From a virus: DNA of 43,416 nt. Shown in pieces: positions 1-6,942 of the stretch. The position numbers and the translations under genes were made by a program. The stretch's first letter is position 1, and each line of letters opens with the position of its first letter. The notes under the pieces are model-generated. The model worked only from the letters and a program-made list of their open reading frames with translations. It searched no databases and was not told the origin of the DNA. The stretch spans positions 1 to 43,416 of the IMG/VR virus record IMGVR_UViG_3300037245_001529, one strand, 5' to 3'.

Positions 1-127
1 CTCCTTTTCAGTGCGTTCAAATTCAACTACCCACTGCAATGGGTTACCGTATACGTACCACGGCTTGCCCCGATATTCTCTGGTTTCCCGTATGTCCTGC
101 CAAGGGTATGATACGTAATGCGTTATT
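1..127. repeat. Terminal direct repeat, left copy (circular overlap)
   Basis: These 127 bases are identical to 43290-43416. An exact overlap of this length at the two ends of a contig is what a de Bruijn assembler run with k=127 leaves on a circular molecule. A true short terminal repeat of the virion DNA is the alternative. The minus-strand gene at the left edge reads cleanly through the join, which supports circularity. Confidence 0.95.
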
Positions 128-1608
128 TCTTCTTTCCTGTAGCACGGTTTTGGCTCGGCATTTATAGAGTCCCAAAGGTATCGCCAGCACAACTTCAACA
201 CTCTATTTTGAAGTGCTTCATCTTGGTCGGGAGCCGCACCGAGAAGTGTCTCAAGCGAGTATCTGTCTTCGTTGCTCAATGGCATTATTTCGCTGCGCGA
301 CTCAAACCCGTCAACTTCTGTTTCAAAAAGGTGGGTGGTAGGCCAATAATTCAACAGGCAATCACATTTTTCGCAACGAGCTTGATAGTCTGAGTCGTGG
401 TTTTCCCACCCGCCATCGACTACATTATCCCTATCACCTTCCTTGGCATTAAGTTCGTCAACTACTTTCTTGGCGCAATCATAGCAATAATCTTCTGACG
501 AGTCACAATCTCGCCCAGTTATCCAATGCCCTTGTTTGGTCTTTGTTGGCTTCAAGAGGCTCCTTATTAAATCAAAAGTTACACCTTCAGCCTCAATGTC
601 GGCATGGCTTATATCCTGCACCCTCTCCCCTCGCACAGACTTGACTTTGAGCCAGAGCCGGGCAAGCGACTTGAACATATACAAGCTGGATTTGCCGACG
701 TAAGGCTTTTTCCAATTCATAAACCTGTCCCATTCCCGTTGTGTTACCTCGTTAAAAAGGCACGAGTCGTCGCGAGTATATCGCCCCCAAAGTAGCTTCT
801 TTACTGTGTCGTCGCCCTCAATCCTGAACGGCTCCCGCACCCAGAGCAACGACTCTATCTGATATTCACTATATGCCAAATGCCACCCTGAGACATTTGC
901 AATGCCCTTGCTGCCTGTCGCTGGCTGCACAACCCACTTTTGATTGCCCACCGTAAGTGTTGACACTCCTCGTCTGTCAGTTTTGCCATTGGGTGCTTCT
1001 CTCCCTCGCAACCTCTCCCGTGAGCCTTTCTGTCCTGCCAATTTTCTATTTGGGTTCCCCATTTCAAATTTTCCGGCTTGTTGTTTGACGGGTTCCCATC
1101 CAAATGCCTCACCTGCGTAGATTTTTTCTCCGGCATCCCGTGAAAGGCCATACATACAAGACGATGGATAGACCTTGTAACCCTCTTGCTGTCGTGGCAC
1201 AGGGAGATTATCATGTACCCCTTTCCCTTTTGCCTGTGCCCTTTTAATGGATACCAGTCCACGTATTCCTTTCTCCCAAAGCCTTTGTATTTCGTCCGAG
1301 AGTAAATTTGTCCATCGGAGCCAGCTAAGTAATCCTGATTCGGCGAAACAGGTATCGGTTTCAGTTCGACTTTCTGCATGACTAAATCCTTTCTTAATAA
1401 CATTAACATCTGTAAGGATACCATATATCCGGTCATCTGTCAAGCTATAAATAAAAGATTCTCTGCAAATTCTCCGCGTTTGCGTCTTGAGCCGTTTTTT
1501 TGACCCGCACTTCGGACACTCAATCTCAAGCGTTATCGTACCACATTGCGAACAGGTCATTATTGCAACGACCATATCGGCCTTGAATAATATCGGATGC
1601 TCTTTCAT
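1..1608 (-). CDS. Composite ASCH-type phage protein, crossing the contig join
   Basis: The reading frame starts at ATG 1608, one base after the TGA of the upstream gene, runs off the left edge and, on the circle, ends at TAG 43284-43286 after 537 codons. The family framework is recognisable in pieces: an N-terminus with PILF and KTQTRR motifs (residues 5-8 and 41-46), LLWVREPF near 254, RLWLKVKSVRGERVQDIS near 317-334, and LWDSIN plus a WVVEFER end. This is the ASCH-domain protein often labelled phage morphogenetic protein; its role is unproven. Three foreign blocks interrupt the framework: a CxxC/CxxC zinc ribbon (Cys19, 22, 31, 34), the region overlapping the HNH gene (about 77-251), and a second Cys-rich block (Cys375, 378, 412, 415). 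Whether the whole ORF is translated as one protein is unknown. Confidence 0.75.
   Translation of the reverse strand, partial: MKEHPILFKADMVVAIMTCSQCGTITLEIECPKCGSKKRLKTQTRRICRESFIYSLTDDRIYGILTDVNVIKKGFSHAESRTETDTCFAESGLLSWLRWTNLLSDEIQRLWEKGIRGLVSIKRAQAKGKGVHDNLPVPRQQEGYKVYPSSCMYGLSRDAGEKIYAGEAFGWEPVKQQAGKFEMGNPNRKLAGQKGSRERLRGREAPNGKTDRRGVSTLTVGNQKWVVQPATGSKGIANVSGWHLAYSEYQIESLLWVREPFRIEGDDTVKKLLWGRYTRDDSCLFNEVTQREWDRFMNWKKPYVGKSSLYMFKSLARLWLKVKSVRGERVQDISHADIEAEGVTFDLIRSLLKPTKTKQGHWITGRDCDSSEDYCYDCAKKVVDELNAKEGDRDNVVDGGWENHDSDYQARCEKCDCLLNYWPTTHLFETEVDGFESRSEIMPLSNEDRYSLETLLGAAPDQDEALQNRVLKLCWRYLWDSINAEPKPCYRKEEITHYVSYPWQDIRETREYRGKPWYVYGNPLQWVVEFERTEKE
855..1379 (-). CDS. HNH homing endonuclease (NUMOD4 + HNH + HTH)
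   Basis: A 174-residue protein. The N-terminal part (YLAGSDGQIYSRTK) resembles the NUMOD4 motif. The central HRLVCMAFHG ... VRHLDGNPSNNKPENLKWGT block is the HNH_3 nuclease signature. The C-terminal helix-turn-helix (SQRQAARALQMSQGGI) is typical of DNA-binding tails in phage homing endonucleases. I start it at ATG 1379 because GAAAGGA precedes it at good spacing; an upstream ATG at 1436 has no such site. It has its own promoter-like sequence (1415-1443). It lies inside the ASCH gene in a different frame, and that frame stays open along its whole length. The position suggests a freestanding mobile endonuclease that landed in the gene. Too little non-coding sequence remains for an ordinary group I intron. 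Confidence 0.88.
   Translation of the reverse strand: MQKVELKPIPVSPNQDYLAGSDGQIYSRTKYKGFGRKEYVDWYPLKGHRQKGKGYMIISLCHDSKRVTRSIHRLVCMAFHGMPEKKSTQVRHLDGNPSNNKPENLKWGTQIENWQDRKAHGRGCEGEKHPMAKLTDEECQHLRWAIKSGLCSQRQAARALQMSQGGIWHIVNIR
1415..1443 (-). promoter_or_regulatory. sigma70-like promoter of the HNH gene
   Basis: On the minus strand TTGACA (1438-1443) is followed after exactly 17 bases by TATCCT (1415-1420). It ends 36 bases upstream of the HNH start codon. The promoter lies within the coding frame of the ASCH gene, so it is likely to have arrived with the endonuclease. Confidence 0.6.
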
Positions 1609-1609
1609 T

Positions 1610-2350
1610 TCATATTTTCCTTACTCTGAATTCTTCCGGCCATTCTGCGATCTTCTTATTGCACTTACCGTTGAGCGGGATCTGTTTGACGTGGATTTTG
1701 ACTTTTGCGTCTCGGCAATCGCTCATAAGATACCTAATGGCATTAAGTGAACACAACCTTTGCTCCGGCCCCGACTCACACCCCGCAAACATATAATCTA
1801 CCTGTTCTAAGTCGGGGATATAGGGCATGTCTTCGAGCAACGGCTCAAATGAAACAAACCTCTTTGCCGCAGGGGTCTGAACCAAGTCAGCTATCCGCCC
1901 GACGTTGTCCTGGTTCTCTACGGTTACGCCGAGGTGGACGTTGGGGGGTAAGGGGCCGCCATCGCCGCCATAAGTTGAAACATAATCTCGCATTTCCGCT
2001 GACCGTTTCGTAAGCAAGTAAAATAAGTGTTGCGGGCATTGTTCAATAATATCCATTACTCGGTCTATCCACTCAAAAGGTACCGATTCATGGAACAAGT
2101 CCGACATCGAGCATACGAATATCTTGCGGGGCTTGCGCCAGTGCAGGGGTATTGCGAGTTTTTTATTTACAAGAACGGTTTTGCCATTCCACTTCTTGCC
2201 GTCCATAACAGAATAATACCCCGGCGTGCCCATCGCTACTTGCCGCCGGGCCATCTTCTCCGCATAGCAGTTGAGGCACCCCGCGCTTATTTTGCTGCAT
2301 CCGACTATCGGGTTCCAGCTTTCGTCCGCCCACGATATTTTCGTTGCCAT
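1610..2350 (-). CDS. DUF5131 (phage Gp37/Gp68) family protein
   Basis: A 246-residue protein with the family hallmark near its start: WNPIVGC, then C-x6-C-x2-CY (Cys18, Cys25, Cys28). This arrangement resembles a radical-SAM-like iron-sulfur site. Further conserved blocks are WRKPRKIFVCSMSDLFHE, HLFYLLTKR, HLGVTVENQ, RFVSFEPLLE and FAGCESGP, a barrel-like order. The function of the family is not established; modification of a nucleotide or nucleic acid is only an inference. I choose ATG 2350 (MATKISW), with GGGAGAG upstream, over a longer frame beginning at 2470 that would overlap the preceding gene. It is followed one base later by the ASCH gene, so the two probably form one translation unit. 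Confidence 0.85.
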   Translation of the reverse strand: MATKISWADESWNPIVGCSKISAGCLNCYAEKMARRQVAMGTPGYYSVMDGKKWNGKTVLVNKKLAIPLHWRKPRKIFVCSMSDLFHESVPFEWIDRVMDIIEQCPQHLFYLLTKRSAEMRDYVSTYGGDGGPLPPNVHLGVTVENQDNVGRIADLVQTPAAKRFVSFEPLLEDMPYIPDLEQVDYMFAGCESGPEQRLCSLNAIRYLMSDCRDAKVKIHVKQIPLNGKCNKKIAEWPEEFRVRKI

Positions 2351-2354
2351 CGCC

Positions 2355-2555
2355 TTACTCTCCCAATTTCTCAGCTTGCAAACACATCGGCTCTCCATTA
2401 CGGCACCAATAGTCGATACATTCTTGCGTGTGCCATCCCGCAGGGTTCCCGTCGTCATATTCAACCGCAATCATTATCTCAGCCCGCTTAAACTTCCGGG
2501 TGCATGTCTGCGGCTCACTTCCCAAGGCCTGCATTCTTTGTTTTACTGTCGCCAT
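2355..2555 (-). CDS. Small hypothetical protein
   Basis: A 66-residue protein with an acidic middle section and several cysteines in the second half (CIDYWC, PMC), which may bind metal. I do not recognise the family. It starts at ATG 2555 behind AAAGGA and ends four bases before the DUF5131 gene. Its leader (2556-2573) is an exact 18-base copy of the leader of the gene starting at 3519. Confidence 0.7.
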   Translation of the reverse strand: MATVKQRMQALGSEPQTCTRKFKRAEIMIAVEYDDGNPAGWHTQECIDYWCRNGEPMCLQAEKLGE

Positions 2556-2573
2556 CGCTATTCCTTTCTATCC
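2556..2573. repeat. 18-bp leader repeat, copy 1
   Basis: On the minus strand GGATAGAAAGGAATAGCG, containing the SD of the gene starting at 2555. It is identical to 3523-3540. The last part (2567-2579) also matches 3082-3094. Confidence 0.85.
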
Positions 2574-3080
2574 TTGCCGCACGAATACAGCAGTTGATAT
2601 TTCCAGCCTTCGTAATACTGACACAAGCATTCCAGTTTGTCCGCGTTCGTTTATGATTGGCAAGTGGTTGGCCTTTACTATCTCATGCCGACGCCGTCGC
2701 CCCGTTGCTGTTTTCTCGTATACCTCAATCAGCCCCCAATTCTTCGGCAAATCTTCCGGCATTAGCATCCCCACAGGTGCCATGAAATAACGCCTGTGCC
2801 CCATGCCTTGTTCTGGGTGCTTTCTGAAATGCTTTTTGCGGTCCGAAAAGAAATCGGCCCTCGACACCTTACATTCTATCAATGTAGAGAAACCCCCAGA
2901 GCCAAAGCCCATAGCGTCCGGCGTCTCAGAATTCGATGTCGAAAGTTCAGTTATTACAACCGTGTGGGTACTTGTGCAGTTTCGTAACCATAGCCCTGCC
3001 TGCTTAACGAGTTCTTTGTGTGATATCTCTGGCGTCTCGTCAAATTGTGGCCGCCTTCTTAATCCTGTTCGGTTCATCAT
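2568..3080 (-). CDS. PD-(D/E)XK nuclease-like phage protein
   Basis: A 170-residue protein with the pattern PD(x13)ExK: Pro54-Asp55, then Glu69-Cys-Lys71 in a STLIECKVS strand, preceded by a helix with WLRN. This is the catalytic core of the PD-(D/E)XK fold shared by restriction-like and MmcB/VRR-type nucleases. The family occurs as single orphan genes in many phages, where the substrate is unknown. The second half (GHRRYFMAPVGMLMPEDLP and WGLIEV) is typical of these phage members. It starts at ATG 3080, with AAGGATAG six bases upstream. It could process DNA or act in host takeover; neither can be decided here. Confidence 0.7.
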   Translation of the reverse strand: MMNRTGLRRRPQFDETPEISHKELVKQAGLWLRNCTSTHTVVITELSTSNSETPDAMGFGSGGFSTLIECKVSRADFFSDRKKHFRKHPEQGMGHRRYFMAPVGMLMPEDLPKNWGLIEVYEKTATGRRRRHEIVKANHLPIINERGQTGMLVSVLRRLEISTAVFVRQG

Positions 3081-3096
3081 ATTCTATCCTTGCCCT

Positions 3097-3519
3097 TCAT
3101 GTCAACAGCTTCGGCATCTGACCGCCAGTTACCATAACATCAATCTTCTCTTGAATTTCCTGCCCTACTGTAGAGCCGTTCGGCAAGCAAGTGTATGCCA
3201 AATATACATCTTCAAAAGTTTTTAAGCCTGAGTCTATCGCTTCAAGATCAGCTTTAATCGATAACAACAAAACTCGCCAGAGTCGCCGACGCTCTCTGTT
3301 CCAGTCGTCTTCGCCTGCTTTGTTGTCCCGATAATCATTACGGCTCGGCATTGGTACATTCAGCTTGATTGTCCGGCCCTTAAAAGTAAACCCGATCCCT
3401 GCACCGCTTGCCGAGCGGCCATAGAAAAACTCATCAACCCCATAGCGAATCAACGTTCTTTCAATCTCTGCTTTCGACCTGTCAGCCGAGACCGTTGTAT
3501 TGCTTGCGTATTTTGCCAT
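3097..3519 (-). CDS. Conserved phage hypothetical protein
   Basis: A 140-residue protein of a type common in environmental phages. The order is an N-terminal helix (DRSKAEIERTLIRYGVDEF), a short beta section (GIGFTFKGRTIKLNVPMP), a basic helical stretch (RERRRLWRVLLLSIKADLEAI) and a C-terminal TFEDVYLAY ... LPNGSTVGQEI block. No catalytic motif is visible and I know of no assigned function. ATG 3519 follows AAAGGA. It sits among nuclease-like and YopX genes of the early region. Confidence 0.75.
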   Translation of the reverse strand: MAKYASNTTVSADRSKAEIERTLIRYGVDEFFYGRSASGAGIGFTFKGRTIKLNVPMPSRNDYRDNKAGEDDWNRERRRLWRVLLLSIKADLEAIDSGLKTFEDVYLAYTCLPNGSTVGQEIQEKIDVMVTGGQMPKLLT

Positions 3520-3522
3520 TGT

Positions 3523-3540
3523 CGCTATTCCTTTCTATCC
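3523..3540. repeat. 18-bp leader repeat, copy 2
   Basis: This is the identical copy of 2556-2573, containing the SD of the gene starting at 3519. The two genes themselves are unrelated, so only the translation-initiation region is shared. Confidence 0.85.
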
Positions 3541-3579
3541 GTGAGGTTCGCTTTTTCGCGTTGTTTTTATTTGCATTAG

Positions 3580-3957
3580 TTATTCCAGCAATTTTGGATT
3601 TTGGTGGATGTTGCCGATGACTTCAATATCAAATGCCGCAGGCCAATTTCCAATAGTAACCCCCCTTGACACTTCGATCTTAACTTCGCCACCTGTCAAG
3701 TTGCCTTCTGACCAACCAGCACGTCTTTGCTTTGCTATATCCCCCTCATATATCTCCACCCCGTTCTTGTCCTTGCGGCCGGTGTATTGCATGAGAATGT
3801 ATCCGTCTCTGTCTAACGTATGCCATTCGTGTTCGTAATGAATTTGTGCTTCCTCATGGCTAAACGGCTCGTCGCCCTCGTCAGAAAAAGTTAGCCGATA
3901 TACTACGTGCATTACCTTACGGCTTATATCCCAAGCCCTGAACTTTATCTCTCTCAT
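3580..3957 (-). CDS. YopX family protein
   Basis: A 125-residue protein with the clear YopX pattern: MREIKFRAWD at the start, LMQYTGRKDKNGVEIYEGDI in the middle and IEVIGNIHQNPKLLE at the end. YopX proteins are widespread in phages and small; their role is not known. The phage has a second YopX-like segment in the gene at 42931-43281. ATG 3957 is the first in-frame methionine of the conserved start. Confidence 0.85.
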   Translation of the reverse strand: MREIKFRAWDISRKVMHVVYRLTFSDEGDEPFSHEEAQIHYEHEWHTLDRDGYILMQYTGRKDKNGVEIYEGDIAKQRRAGWSEGNLTGGEVKIEVSRGVTIGNWPAAFDIEVIGNIHQNPKLLE

Positions 3958-3981
3958 GTTTCACTCCATTAAAAACCGCCT

Positions 3982-4758
3982 TTATTTGTTTAGTAATCTC
4001 CCCCGGCCCCGGAAGCCGGTTTGCTCTTTTACTTTCGACACGAACAGCCCTTTGGGGCTTCGGGCGTTGCCATCCATCGCTTTTTTCGCCCACCCGATAG
4101 CCTCGTCAAATATCTCTATCGGAGCCCCCAGAATCACTTCTTCCGATAGGTGTTGAGCGATCCTCAGGAAAGTCGTTGCTTCGTCTCTTGATATATTGTG
4201 GAAAATCCCGTCGATTTCTTCGCCAAATAACATCGCTCGGATCTTGACTGCTTTGTTCAATCCCAACCCCCCCTTTTCGAGAGCTTTGTTTTCTTTATCA
4301 ATCTCGATTAAGGTAGTTGGAGTTGAAGAAGAAATTGAAGTTGAAGTAGAAGGGTTGCCCTTTTCCGGCGCTACATCGTCGTTATCGCTGTGCTTGTCCC
4401 GGTACTGTTGCTGTCGTAACCTGTTTTGTTCCAACAGTTTAGCGTCTCTTTTAGCCCTCCTGTTTACTACCGTTATTTTGCCGTTACGGTCCGTTACGCC
4501 AGTGACGTCCGCGATACCCTCATCGTCAAAATACCTCAGATACTCCAAAGCCCTGTCCTCCGTAACGTGCATGGTTAAAGCAAACTGCGTTACAGACCGC
4601 GTTACTTCACCGTTACTTTTTTCGTGCCAAATCTTAATCAGGACCAACATCCATGCCCCAACAACATCGACGGGGTGGTCGTGCAGGTCCGCTAAAAAGT
4701 CCTTATAATAGAACTGGACGCTTGGAGCTTTGCCGGTGTTTTTCTTTGGATTAGTCAT
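3982..4758 (-). CDS. Replication initiator-like protein (DUF1376-type N-terminus)
   Basis: A 258-residue protein. The first about 110 residues (VQFYYKDFLADLHDHPVDVVGAW ... ) follow the winged-helix pattern of the DUF1376 domain found at the front of phage replication initiators. A Ser/Thr-rich linker follows (STSTSISSSTPTT, about 137-150), then a C-terminal helical domain ending in basic residues. Phages with this protein and no polymerase usually recruit host replication machinery; that role is an inference here. It begins at ATG 4758 and overlaps the stop of the upstream gene by four bases (ATGA). Confidence 0.7.
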   Translation of the reverse strand: MTNPKKNTGKAPSVQFYYKDFLADLHDHPVDVVGAWMLVLIKIWHEKSNGEVTRSVTQFALTMHVTEDRALEYLRYFDDEGIADVTGVTDRNGKITVVNRRAKRDAKLLEQNRLRQQQYRDKHSDNDDVAPEKGNPSTSTSISSSTPTTLIEIDKENKALEKGGLGLNKAVKIRAMLFGEEIDGIFHNISRDEATTFLRIAQHLSEEVILGAPIEIFDEAIGWAKKAMDGNARSPKGLFVSKVKEQTGFRGRGRLLNK

Positions 4759-5300
4759 TTGCTCAACTCATATATTTTGAAAACCCCTTCATACTCACTT
4801 TCCGGGACAAGGATATTATAAGTTGTTTTGCCGGAGTCCGTCCTGACAGTTGTAAACCTCACGTCATTTTCTTTACTGACTCGTTGTAAGACCAGCCGCA
4901 CGTCGGCAAAGGTCGCTTTGTAGATAGCGGGGGGCGTCCGGTTCGGTGCGTAATAAATGAGCCATTTCGCAGGGCTTCTCCACGTCCAACCCAAGTATCC
5001 TGCTACATCGTGGTCGGAGTAATGGTTGATACGCAGGACTTCATTCAAAATGTTACCCGAAGTCCCCAAGTAAGTGTCGGTCTTGATTTCTGCAAGGCAA
5101 ACTTGCCCTGTGTATAAACGCACACCAATATCAACATCGGCCTCTTGTATTTGTCTTACATCCCTAAAGTCGGAAACCCCTAAAACATTCGGCCTCGATT
5201 CAAGCCACTGGATTACAACTCGCTCCCCCTCTTTACCGACTGCCATATAATCCCCACCGTAGGATCGGTTTTTGCCGGTTCCTGTTTGCACATGGTTCAT
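4755..5300 (-). CDS. PD-(D/E)XK nuclease-like protein
   Basis: A 181-residue protein that resembles the restriction-endonuclease-like fold: helix GERVVIQWLES, then Asp57 in EADVDIGV, then Glu71-Ile-Lys73 in VCLAEIKTD. The middle contains an aromatic segment (YLGWTWRSPAKWLIYYAPN) and the end is a small beta-rich domain. I start it at ATG 5300 because it overlaps the TGA of the methyltransferase gene as ATGA; a start at 5324 would lie deeper in that gene. Placement directly after a DNA methyltransferase invites comparison with a restriction-modification pair, but no such pairing is proven. Confidence 0.6.
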   Translation of the reverse strand: MNHVQTGTGKNRSYGGDYMAVGKEGERVVIQWLESRPNVLGVSDFRDVRQIQEADVDIGVRLYTGQVCLAEIKTDTYLGTSGNILNEVLRINHYSDHDVAGYLGWTWRSPAKWLIYYAPNRTPPAIYKATFADVRLVLQRVSKENDVRFTTVRTDSGKTTYNILVPESEYEGVFKIYELSK

Positions 5301-6256
5301 GCTTCGGCCCCCCAAAACGTCCATTTTTTGCGGGGTTTTGCTTTACGGGCGAATAGCTCGAGATACTTCCCTTGTGGGTACATGCGTTCAATTATCCCAT
5401 ATACCTCGTCCGGCTTTCGGCTGTGTTCTCTGGCCGAACAGGCGATCACGGACAGCGGGGTTTGCACTGGCAGCATTGAACCCCTTGTGCAGATAAGGAG
5501 CAGTTCATGGACCCCCCTAACATAAAAACCTACACCCGAAGTACGATTCATTTTCCGCCAACAAAAATTAGTCTTGTACTTAAACCCCCACGCGGAAATA
5601 ACAGGAAAGCACTCTTCGAGCAACGGATTTGTGACCCATAAAAACAAAACTGCATCTTTACCAATTTTTTCCCCTACTTGCATTTTCACAAGTTCCGAAA
5701 TCGGCATTGTAGCATATTGCTCACTTGCGGCCCCCGCTACTCCTGTGTTTTGGTATTCCCAAGGCGGGTCGGCATAAATTATGTCATATTTACCTTTCGG
5801 CAAAGGCGTCTTCTTCGGCTTTGGCGCATTAGCTTTAATCTTCCTGAGTACATGCTGCCGGACAGGTACTTCGCCTTTTTCACGGGCTTCAGCCACAACG
5901 GTAGCAATAACACCCTCATTTTTGCTTAGTTTTTGGGCGTAGTGGCTTTCCTTGTGGCCAATACCATCGGGCAAACTAACCATACTTCCTCTGCCGGAAG
6001 TTTGGTCTTTGCCGCTTTTCGGTATTGCTTCCAGCATTGCACCCATCTGGGCTTCGGCGTAAAGTAATTCCTCTGCCAAGTCCTGCGTGTCCTCAAGGGC
6101 CGCTTGAGTAGCCACAGAAGCCTCCTCGATGGACTTTATGGCCTTAATTGCGGCGATTTGTGCCCTCAGCTTCACTTTGCCAATGAGTATCCATTTACGT
6201 AATTCGGACGGTTTGGCGGGTAGATTGCTTTTTCGCCGAGCTATGTGGGATTTCAT
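5297..6256 (-). CDS. MT-A70 family adenine methyltransferase
   Basis: A 319-residue protein. The C-terminal half is an MT-A70-type N6-adenine methyltransferase: YDIIYADPPWEYQ with the DPPW motif at 163-166, VLFLWVTNPLLEE, and a late conserved KPDEVYGIIERMYP ... YLELFAR segment. The N-terminal about 145 residues are helical and Lys/Ala rich with a QHVLRKI helix, as in phage members that carry a ParB/DNA-binding-like lead domain. The substrate is probably DNA adenine. ATG 6256 has a strong GGAGG four bases upstream. A 143-base structured leader containing a terminator-like hairpin precedes it. Confidence 0.85.
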   Translation of the reverse strand: MKSHIARRKSNLPAKPSELRKWILIGKVKLRAQIAAIKAIKSIEEASVATQAALEDTQDLAEELLYAEAQMGAMLEAIPKSGKDQTSGRGSMVSLPDGIGHKESHYAQKLSKNEGVIATVVAEAREKGEVPVRQHVLRKIKANAPKPKKTPLPKGKYDIIYADPPWEYQNTGVAGAASEQYATMPISELVKMQVGEKIGKDAVLFLWVTNPLLEECFPVISAWGFKYKTNFCWRKMNRTSGVGFYVRGVHELLLICTRGSMLPVQTPLSVIACSAREHSRKPDEVYGIIERMYPQGKYLELFARKAKPRKKWTFWGAEA

Positions 6257-6265
6257 GGGGCCTCC

Positions 6266-6338
6266 AAAAAAGGAAAACCCGGCGAACCAACGTACCTGCT
6301 AAAGCCAAGACCACAAAGGACTTGTGTTGGTTGCCGGG
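6266..6338 (-). terminator. Terminator or attenuator in the leader of the MT-A70 gene
   Basis: On the minus strand CCCGGCAACCAAC (6326-6338) pairs with GTTGGTTCGCCGGG (6278-6291), leaving one bulged base, and is followed by TTTTCCTTTTTT. The 34-base loop contains a second small hairpin (CACAA/TTGTG). A long stem with a U-rich tail just upstream of the SD is what an intrinsic terminator or attenuator looks like. The leader (6257-6399) contains nothing else recognisable. Confidence 0.6.
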
Positions 6339-6390
6339 AAATATTCAACTGTAATCTTGACTTTAGCATACCATACTCTACCATTTCATT

Positions 6391-6404
6391 TGCCCGGTGT
6401 CAAG
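6391..6404. repeat. 14-bp direct repeat, downstream copy
   Basis: TGCCCGGTGTCAAG occurs here and at 6929-6942. Both copies begin at the stop codon of a methyltransferase gene on the minus strand, so the gene at 6400-6915 is flanked by them. Confidence 0.85.
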
Positions 6405-6915
6405 GGGTATTCTCAAGTTTCCTAAATAAGTAAAAGCCCCGGATGCGCTTCTGGGGGCCGTTGATAATACCGATCACGCCGACCAGCTTACAGCCGGATC
6501 CTTTTACCACGGGTAGGAATTCATGGAGTAGGCCGACCAGCCGCCCCGGCTTCGTAACCCGGGCCATTTCCCGCAAAACGGTGCGGGCAGGGGGGTATTT
6601 TAAGCCATAGCGCTTTGCGTCTCGTGGGCTGTACGGCGGGTCGGCGTAGGCACTGTCGAAATGGTTGTCTGGGAAGGGCAGGGCGGTTCCTACGCATACA
6701 GTGTCCGGGTTTACGTCTGGATTGCCGTCAACGCGATGCCCGCCCTCAGCAAGCCCACAGAACCAGTGAAGCATGTTGTCGGATCCGATTATCTCCTGCG
6801 CCCGTCGCCAAAACCCTTTCGGGTGGGATCCGTAATACTTCTCCGTCGGCCTCCCACAGAACCAAGTGCCGTGGATGTAGCCGTTTTCCAAAACTGTGTA
6901 TTCTGGCAATTCCAT
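6400..6915 (-). CDS. SAM-dependent methyltransferase-like protein (DPPY)
   Basis: A 171-residue protein with DPPY at 92-95 in HFDSAYADPPYSP, preceded by ALPFPDNHFD. This pattern is characteristic of small class I methyltransferases of phages. The C-terminal half (VLREMARVTKPGRLVGLLHEFLP, then VGVIGIINGPQKRIRGFYLFRK) matches the later strands of that fold. It is shorter than a full DNA methyltransferase and I see no target-recognition domain; the substrate is unknown. I use ATG 6915 because AAGGA lies six bases before it, whereas ATG 6921 would touch it. It is flanked by 14-bp direct repeats. Confidence 0.75.
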   Translation of the reverse strand: MELPEYTVLENGYIHGTWFCGRPTEKYYGSHPKGFWRRAQEIIGSDNMLHWFCGLAEGGHRVDGNPDVNPDTVCVGTALPFPDNHFDSAYADPPYSPRDAKRYGLKYPPARTVLREMARVTKPGRLVGLLHEFLPVVKGSGCKLVGVIGIINGPQKRIRGFYLFRKLENTP

Positions 6916-6928
6916 ATTCATTCCTTAA

Positions 6929-6942
6929 TGCCCGGTGTCAAG
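6929..6942. repeat. 14-bp direct repeat, upstream copy
   Basis: This is the second copy of the 14-mer found at 6391-6404. It covers the stop codon of the beta-class methyltransferase gene and the spacer before the next gene. Confidence 0.85.

Noticed and set aside
855-1608. Group I intron at the HNH site
   Set aside because: Only about 100 bases of the insertion are outside the HNH gene and the surrounding frame is open throughout, so there is no room for a normal intron core unless it overlaps the gene.
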